45,152 bases of DNA from Streptomyces sp. SID10853 (GTDB lineage Bacteria; Actinomycetota; Actinomycetes; Streptomycetales; Streptomycetaceae). Shown here one piece after another: positions 42,189-45,152 of the stretch. Positions within the stretch are counted from its first letter, which is position 1. Each line of letters begins with the position of its first letter. The stretch is from NCBI RefSeq assembly GCF_010548145.1, contig NZ_JAAGLN010000033.1, positions 1 through 45,152 of the forward strand. The letters are read 5' to 3'. Made by a program: the position numbers and the translations under genes. The notes below the pieces were generated by a model. That model was not told where the DNA came from and searched no databases. It saw only the letters and a list, made by a program, of their open reading frames with translations.

Positions 42189-42814
42189 GGGTGGACTCCC
42201 TGGGTGGTGACCTGGTCCGCCACCGGGCCCGGTTCGGGTCCGGCCTCCGGCGCGGTGTCGAGCAGATGGCCTACGAGAGTGACCAGGGTGCGGATTCCCG
42301 AACTGGCGATACGGGCGTCGCACAGCACCACGGGGATATCCGCCCTGAGGTCGAGCGCCGCCCTGACCTCGTCCGCCCCGTAGCGGAACGCCCCGTCGAA
42401 CTCGTTGACGGCGACGATGAATCCGATGCCGCGCTGCTCGAAGAAGTCGATCGCGCCGAAGCACTCGGCGAGGCGGCGGGTGTCGGCGAGCACCACGGCG
42501 CCGAGCGCTCCGGCGGAGAGCTCGTCCCACATGAACCAGAAGCGCTCCTGGCCGGGTGTGCCGAAGAGATAGAGCACATGGTGCTGGTCGAGGGTGATCC
42601 TGCCGAAGTCCATGGCGACGGTGGTCGTGGACTTGGACTCGACCCCCTCCAGGCTGTCCGTCTGCTCACCGGCCTGGGTGAGCATCTCCTCCGTGCTCAG
42701 CGGTGAGATCTCGCTGACCGCCCCCACGAAGGTCGTCTTGCCGACCCCGAACCCGCCCGCGACGAGGATCTTCAGCGCGGTGGGGAAGAGATCAGAGCCG
42801 TCGTCGTAGGCCAT
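42185..42814 (-). CDS. cvnD: Conservon GTPase (CvnD type)
   Basis: A 209-residue Ras-like small GTPase of the bacterial CvnD/MglA-related group. G1 is GGFGVGKTT (20-28), G3 is FGTPGQER (84-91) with the conserved Gln, and G4 is NEFD (137-140) instead of NKxD. Conservon GTPases act with the roadblock protein and the sensor kinase-like CvnA at the membrane, in a manner compared to eukaryotic G-protein coupled signalling. It overlaps the CvnC gene by 23 bases and the GAF gene by four. Confidence 0.92.
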   Translation of the reverse strand: MAYDDGSDLFPTALKILVAGGFGVGKTTFVGAVSEISPLSTEEMLTQAGEQTDSLEGVESKSTTTVAMDFGRITLDQHHVLYLFGTPGQERFWFMWDELSAGALGAVVLADTRRLAECFGAIDFFEQRGIGFIVAVNEFDGAFRYGADEVRAALDLRADIPVVLCDARIASSGIRTLVTLVGHLLDTAPEAGPEPGPVADQVTTQGVHP

Positions 42815-43163
42815 CGAGCACTGCCTCCAGCAAGGAAAGGTCGGTGGGGTCTTCGTCGGGCCGGGGCGCGCGCGTGGTGACCGCCCCGCTGTCCATCAGG
42901 TCCGAGAGCAGGACTTTGGCGATGACGACGGGCAGCCGCAGATGGGCCGCGATCTCCGCCACCGAAGTGGGCCGCTCGCTCAGCCCGAGCGTCTGGGCGT
43001 GCTCGGGCCCGAGGTGTGCCGGGAGCGGCGCCCCGGTCGCCATCACCTGGGAGAGCAGGTCGAGTTGGGCGGTGGGGCGGGTGCGGCCGTTGCTCACGGC
43101 GTACGGGCGGATCAGCCGGCCGGCCGCCTCGTCCAGCCATGGGCTGTCCTGCTGGAAGGGCAC
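42792..43163 (-). CDS. cvnC: Conservon DUF742 protein (CvnC type)
   Basis: A 123-residue protein. The DUF742 signature is readable: LIRPYAVSNGRTRPTAQLDLLSQVMATG, then PTSVAEIAAHLRLPVVIAKVLLSDLMDSGAV, a winged-helix-like fold, and a C-terminal LLEAVLDGLRRRL. It is the third conservon gene and is thought to be an adaptor in the complex. The start is GTG. Two bases separate it from the roadblock gene and it overlaps the GTPase gene by 23. Confidence 0.92.
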   Translation of the reverse strand: MPFQQDSPWLDEAAGRLIRPYAVSNGRTRPTAQLDLLSQVMATGAPLPAHLGPEHAQTLGLSERPTSVAEIAAHLRLPVVIAKVLLSDLMDSGAVTTRAPRPDEDPTDLSLLEAVLDGLRRRL

Positions 43164-43165
43164 GT

Positions 43166-43600
43166 TCAGCGCCCCGTGGCGCTCGATGCGCCGACCCGGC
43201 TGCGGGCCGGAGTCACCAGATAGGGCCGCACGCTCTTCACCAGCATGGCCATCTCGTATCCGAGGACGGCCGCATCCGTCTCGCGCCCGGCGAGAACGGC
43301 GAGACAGGTGCCCGAACCTGCGGTGGAGACGAACAGCAGGGTGGAGTCGAGTTCGACCACCACCTGCCGTACTTCTCCGCTGTCGCCGAAGCGCGCTCCG
43401 GCGCTGCGGCCGAGGGAGTAGAGACCGGAGGCGAGGGCCGCCATGTGGTCGGCGCTGTCGGCGTCCAGGCCGTGCACGGACTTCACCAGCCCGTCGGCGG
43501 ACAGCAGGACGGCGTTGCGGGTGAATGGGACGCGCTGGACCAGGCCGCTCAGCAGCCAGTCGAGATCGGACACATGCGCGGTCGGCGCTTCACTCGCCAT
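43166..43600 (-). CDS. cvnB: Conservon roadblock/LC7 protein (CvnB type)
   Basis: A 144-residue roadblock/LC7 protein. LDWLLSGLVQRVPFTRNAVLLSADGLVKSVHGLDADSADHMAALASGLYSLGRSAGARFG is typical. It would act as the GTPase partner (GAP-like or scaffold) for the CvnD product. AGGAGGAG lies upstream of the ATG. It overlaps the end of the kinase-like gene by 11 bases, so translation is coupled. Confidence 0.93.
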   Translation of the reverse strand: MASEAPTAHVSDLDWLLSGLVQRVPFTRNAVLLSADGLVKSVHGLDADSADHMAALASGLYSLGRSAGARFGDSGEVRQVVVELDSTLLFVSTAGSGTCLAVLAGRETDAAVLGYEMAMLVKSVRPYLVTPARSRVGASSATGR

Positions 43601-45152
43601 GGTGCATCTCCTCCTTGGAGAGGTCGTGCTTGGAGAGGTCGTTCGTGGTGAGGCCGTGTGTGGGGAGGTCGGGTGCGGAGAGGTCGTGGGGGAAGTCCCG
43701 GGGGAGGCCGTGGGGCTCGGGCTCCGCCTCGGCGAGGCTGATGCCGCGCTGGAAGGCGGCCATCAGGCCCGGATCGTGGACGGCCGGGTGCTCCTCGTCC
43801 GTCCGGGGTGCGGGCGCGTCCTTGAGCTGCGGGACCAGATGCTGCTGGCTCCGGCGCCGGGGCAGATCGGGGCGGTCGGCGGGCGAGATCAGCGGGACGG
43901 GCCCGGTGTCGTACCGCGCACTGTCGTATCGCTCGCTGTCGTACCGCGCACTGTCGTACCGCTCGCTGCCGGCCGGCGCGCCGGTGTCCGGCGGCGGCCC
44001 GTGGTGGGCGCCCGGGAGGGCTGCGGCCGGATTGGGCCGCTCGGCCTGCGGCTCCCGTACGGGAAGCGGCCGGGGGGACTCCTGCGGGGTCGGCGGCGTG
44101 GCCGGCACGGGCGCTTGCTGCGGGAACTGCCGAAGCGGCGCGTCCGCCGCCCCCGCCCCCGGTCCCGGTCCCGGCCCGAGCGGGTCCTCCTGGCGGGCCT
44201 GCGGGATGTGCGGGACCTGGTGGGCCGGAGGGACCTGGTGGGTCTGGGAGGTGCGTGCGGCCGTCGGTGGCTGGAGTCCGGCCTCGTCGGCGCCGAGCAG
44301 CGCTGCGGGCAGGACCAGTACGGCCTGGACTCCCCCGTAGATATTGGCCTGCAGCCGGACCGAGACACCGTGCCTGCGGGCCAGCGCGGCCACGACGTAC
44401 AGGCCGATCCGTCCGTCCTGGAGCAGATGGCCCACATTGACCTGGTCGGGCTCGGCCAGCAGGGCGTTCATCCGGTCCGTCTCGGTGACCGACATACCGA
44501 GGCCCCGGTCCTCGACCTCGACGGCGAGTCCGGCGGTGACGTGCTGGGCGCGCAGCAGCACCTGGGTGTGCGGGGCGGAGAACACCGTGGCGTTCTCGAC
44601 CAGTTCCGCCAGCAGATGGATGACGTCGGCGACGGCGTGGCCGCGCAGTGTTCCGTCCACCGGCGGCACCAGTTTGACGCGCGGGTACTGCTCGACCTCG
44701 GCGACGGCGGAGCGCATCACCTCGGTCAGGGAGACCGGATTGGACCACTGGCGCCGGGAGATGGCGCCGCCGAGCACCGCGAGGTTCTCGGCGTGCCTGC
44801 GGATCCGGGTGGCCAGATGGTCGACCTGGAAGAGCCCCTTGAGCAGTTCGGGGTCCTCGACCTGGTTCTCCAGCTCGTCGAGCAGCTGGATCTCCCGGTG
44901 CACCAGCGACTGGAGGCGCCGGGCGAGATTGACGAAGACCTCGACCTTCTGTTCGTCGACCGTGGTCACCGCGGGCGGTGCGATGCGCGCGGCGCGCACC
45001 ACGGATTCCACGGCCGCCTCCTGGGCGCGGCTCAGTTCCAGGGCGAGCAGGTCGAAGGCGTCGCCCCGGGGCGGCCCGGCGGTACCGCCCCCTCCGCCGG
45101 GCGGTGCCTCCCCTCTGGCGAGCCGGTCGACCACGGCCCGCAGGTCGGCCTG
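43590..45152 (-). CDS. cvnA: Conservon sensor histidine kinase-like protein (CvnA type), 5' end outside window
   Basis: The frame is open to the window edge, so the N-terminal sensor, membrane segments and true start are missing; at least 520 residues are present. A coiled dimerisation segment (VDHLATRIRRHAENLAVLGG) stands where the H-box would be, followed by the ATPase: N-box HLLAELVENATVFS, G1 EDRGLGM and G2 GRIGLYVVAALARRHG. The C-terminal 200 residues are Pro-rich and disordered, with two 5-residue tandem repeats (YDSER/YDSAR and DLSKH-like). It is the first conservon gene seen; the protein likely recruits the other Cvn proteins to the membrane. Confidence 0.92.
   Translation of the reverse strand, partial: QADLRAVVDRLARGEAPPGGGGGTAGPPRGDAFDLLALELSRAQEAAVESVVRAARIAPPAVTTVDEQKVEVFVNLARRLQSLVHREIQLLDELENQVEDPELLKGLFQVDHLATRIRRHAENLAVLGGAISRRQWSNPVSLTEVMRSAVAEVEQYPRVKLVPPVDGTLRGHAVADVIHLLAELVENATVFSAPHTQVLLRAQHVTAGLAVEVEDRGLGMSVTETDRMNALLAEPDQVNVGHLLQDGRIGLYVVAALARRHGVSVRLQANIYGGVQAVLVLPAALLGADEAGLQPPTAARTSQTHQVPPAHQVPHIPQARQEDPLGPGPGPGAGAADAPLRQFPQQAPVPATPPTPQESPRPLPVREPQAERPNPAAALPGAHHGPPPDTGAPAGSERYDSARYDSERYDSARYDTGPVPLISPADRPDLPRRRSQQHLVPQLKDAPAPRTDEEHPAVHDPGLMAAFQRGISLAEAEPEPHGLPRDFPHDLSAPDLPTHGLTTNDLSKHDLSKEEMHHGE
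43611..43685 (-). repeat. 15-bp coding repeats, DLS motif, five units
   Basis: In the CvnA-type gene these units encode DLSAP, DLPTH, GLTTN, DLSKH and DLSKE, at the extreme C-terminus. The DNA units are diverged. Confidence 0.85.
43907..43966 (-). repeat. 15-bp coding repeats, RYDS motif, four units
   Basis: Units start at 43907, 43922, 43937 and 43952 on the plus-strand numbering (TGTCGTACCGCGCAC and variants). They encode alternating RYDSA/RYDSE. Units one and three are identical; such arrays often vary in copy number between strains. Confidence 0.9.

Overview
The window looks like chromosome from a Streptomyces species or close relative. The DNA is very GC-rich with strong third-position G/C, GTG starts are frequent, neighbouring genes often overlap at ATGA or GTGA, and several starts appear leaderless. 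A complete conservon (cvn) block, a hallmark of Streptomyces, sits at the right edge. No integrase, transposase, plasmid origin or CRISPR array was seen. A single tRNA-Pro (anticodon GGG) lies near the centre.

Left part (1-11.3 kb): the end of a secreted SGNH esterase, a small conserved cytoplasmic protein and a secreted His-rich peptide are followed by a five-gene minus-strand operon. That operon joins a CocE/NonD-type serine hydrolase to a complete OpuC-like osmoprotectant (glycine betaine/choline type) ABC importer; its promoter overlaps a perfect 20-bp palindrome. Then come two divergent regulator/enzyme pairs (FAD monooxygenase with MarR, muconolactone isomerase-like protein with ArsR) and an alpha/beta hydrolase.

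Sulfur block (11.3-18.6 kb): amino-acid-type ABC importer (permease, ATPase, lipoprotein), GNAT acetyltransferase and two luciferase-like flavin monooxygenases run on the plus strand. The gene content parallels the Bacillus subtilis yxe and ytm operons for S-modified cysteines. In front lies a candidate leader ORF (11720-11902) with two tandem CRSCT motifs whose four Cys codons are all TGT; I infer a cysteine-responsive attenuator. This is the most novel signal in the window.

Middle (18.6-25.6 kb): a divergent NAD(P)-binding oxidoreductase/TetR pair, two secreted proteins (one a trypsin-like protease with three CTGACA repeats upstream), an O-methyltransferase-like protein, tRNA-Pro, and a short split transketolase pair behind a SoxR/MerR-like operator.

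Glycan block (25.6-41.6 kb): two divergent transcription units. The minus unit encodes an LplB/LplC-type oligosaccharide importer without its own ATPase, its Tat-type lipoprotein, an M1 metallopeptidase and a beta-helix protein with a C-terminal F5/8C domain. The plus units encode a D-2-hydroxyacid dehydrogenase, a LacI regulator, an M60-like (glycoprotein) metallopeptidase, a PL8 polysaccharide lyase and a DUF2264 protein. A shared GCTTAC-type motif lies in three promoters, suggesting one LacI regulon for depolymerising and importing an acidic, protein-linked polysaccharide such as a glycosaminoglycan. Right edge (41.6-45.2 kb): conservon cvnA-B-C-D plus a GAF gene, minus strand, cvnA cut by the window end.
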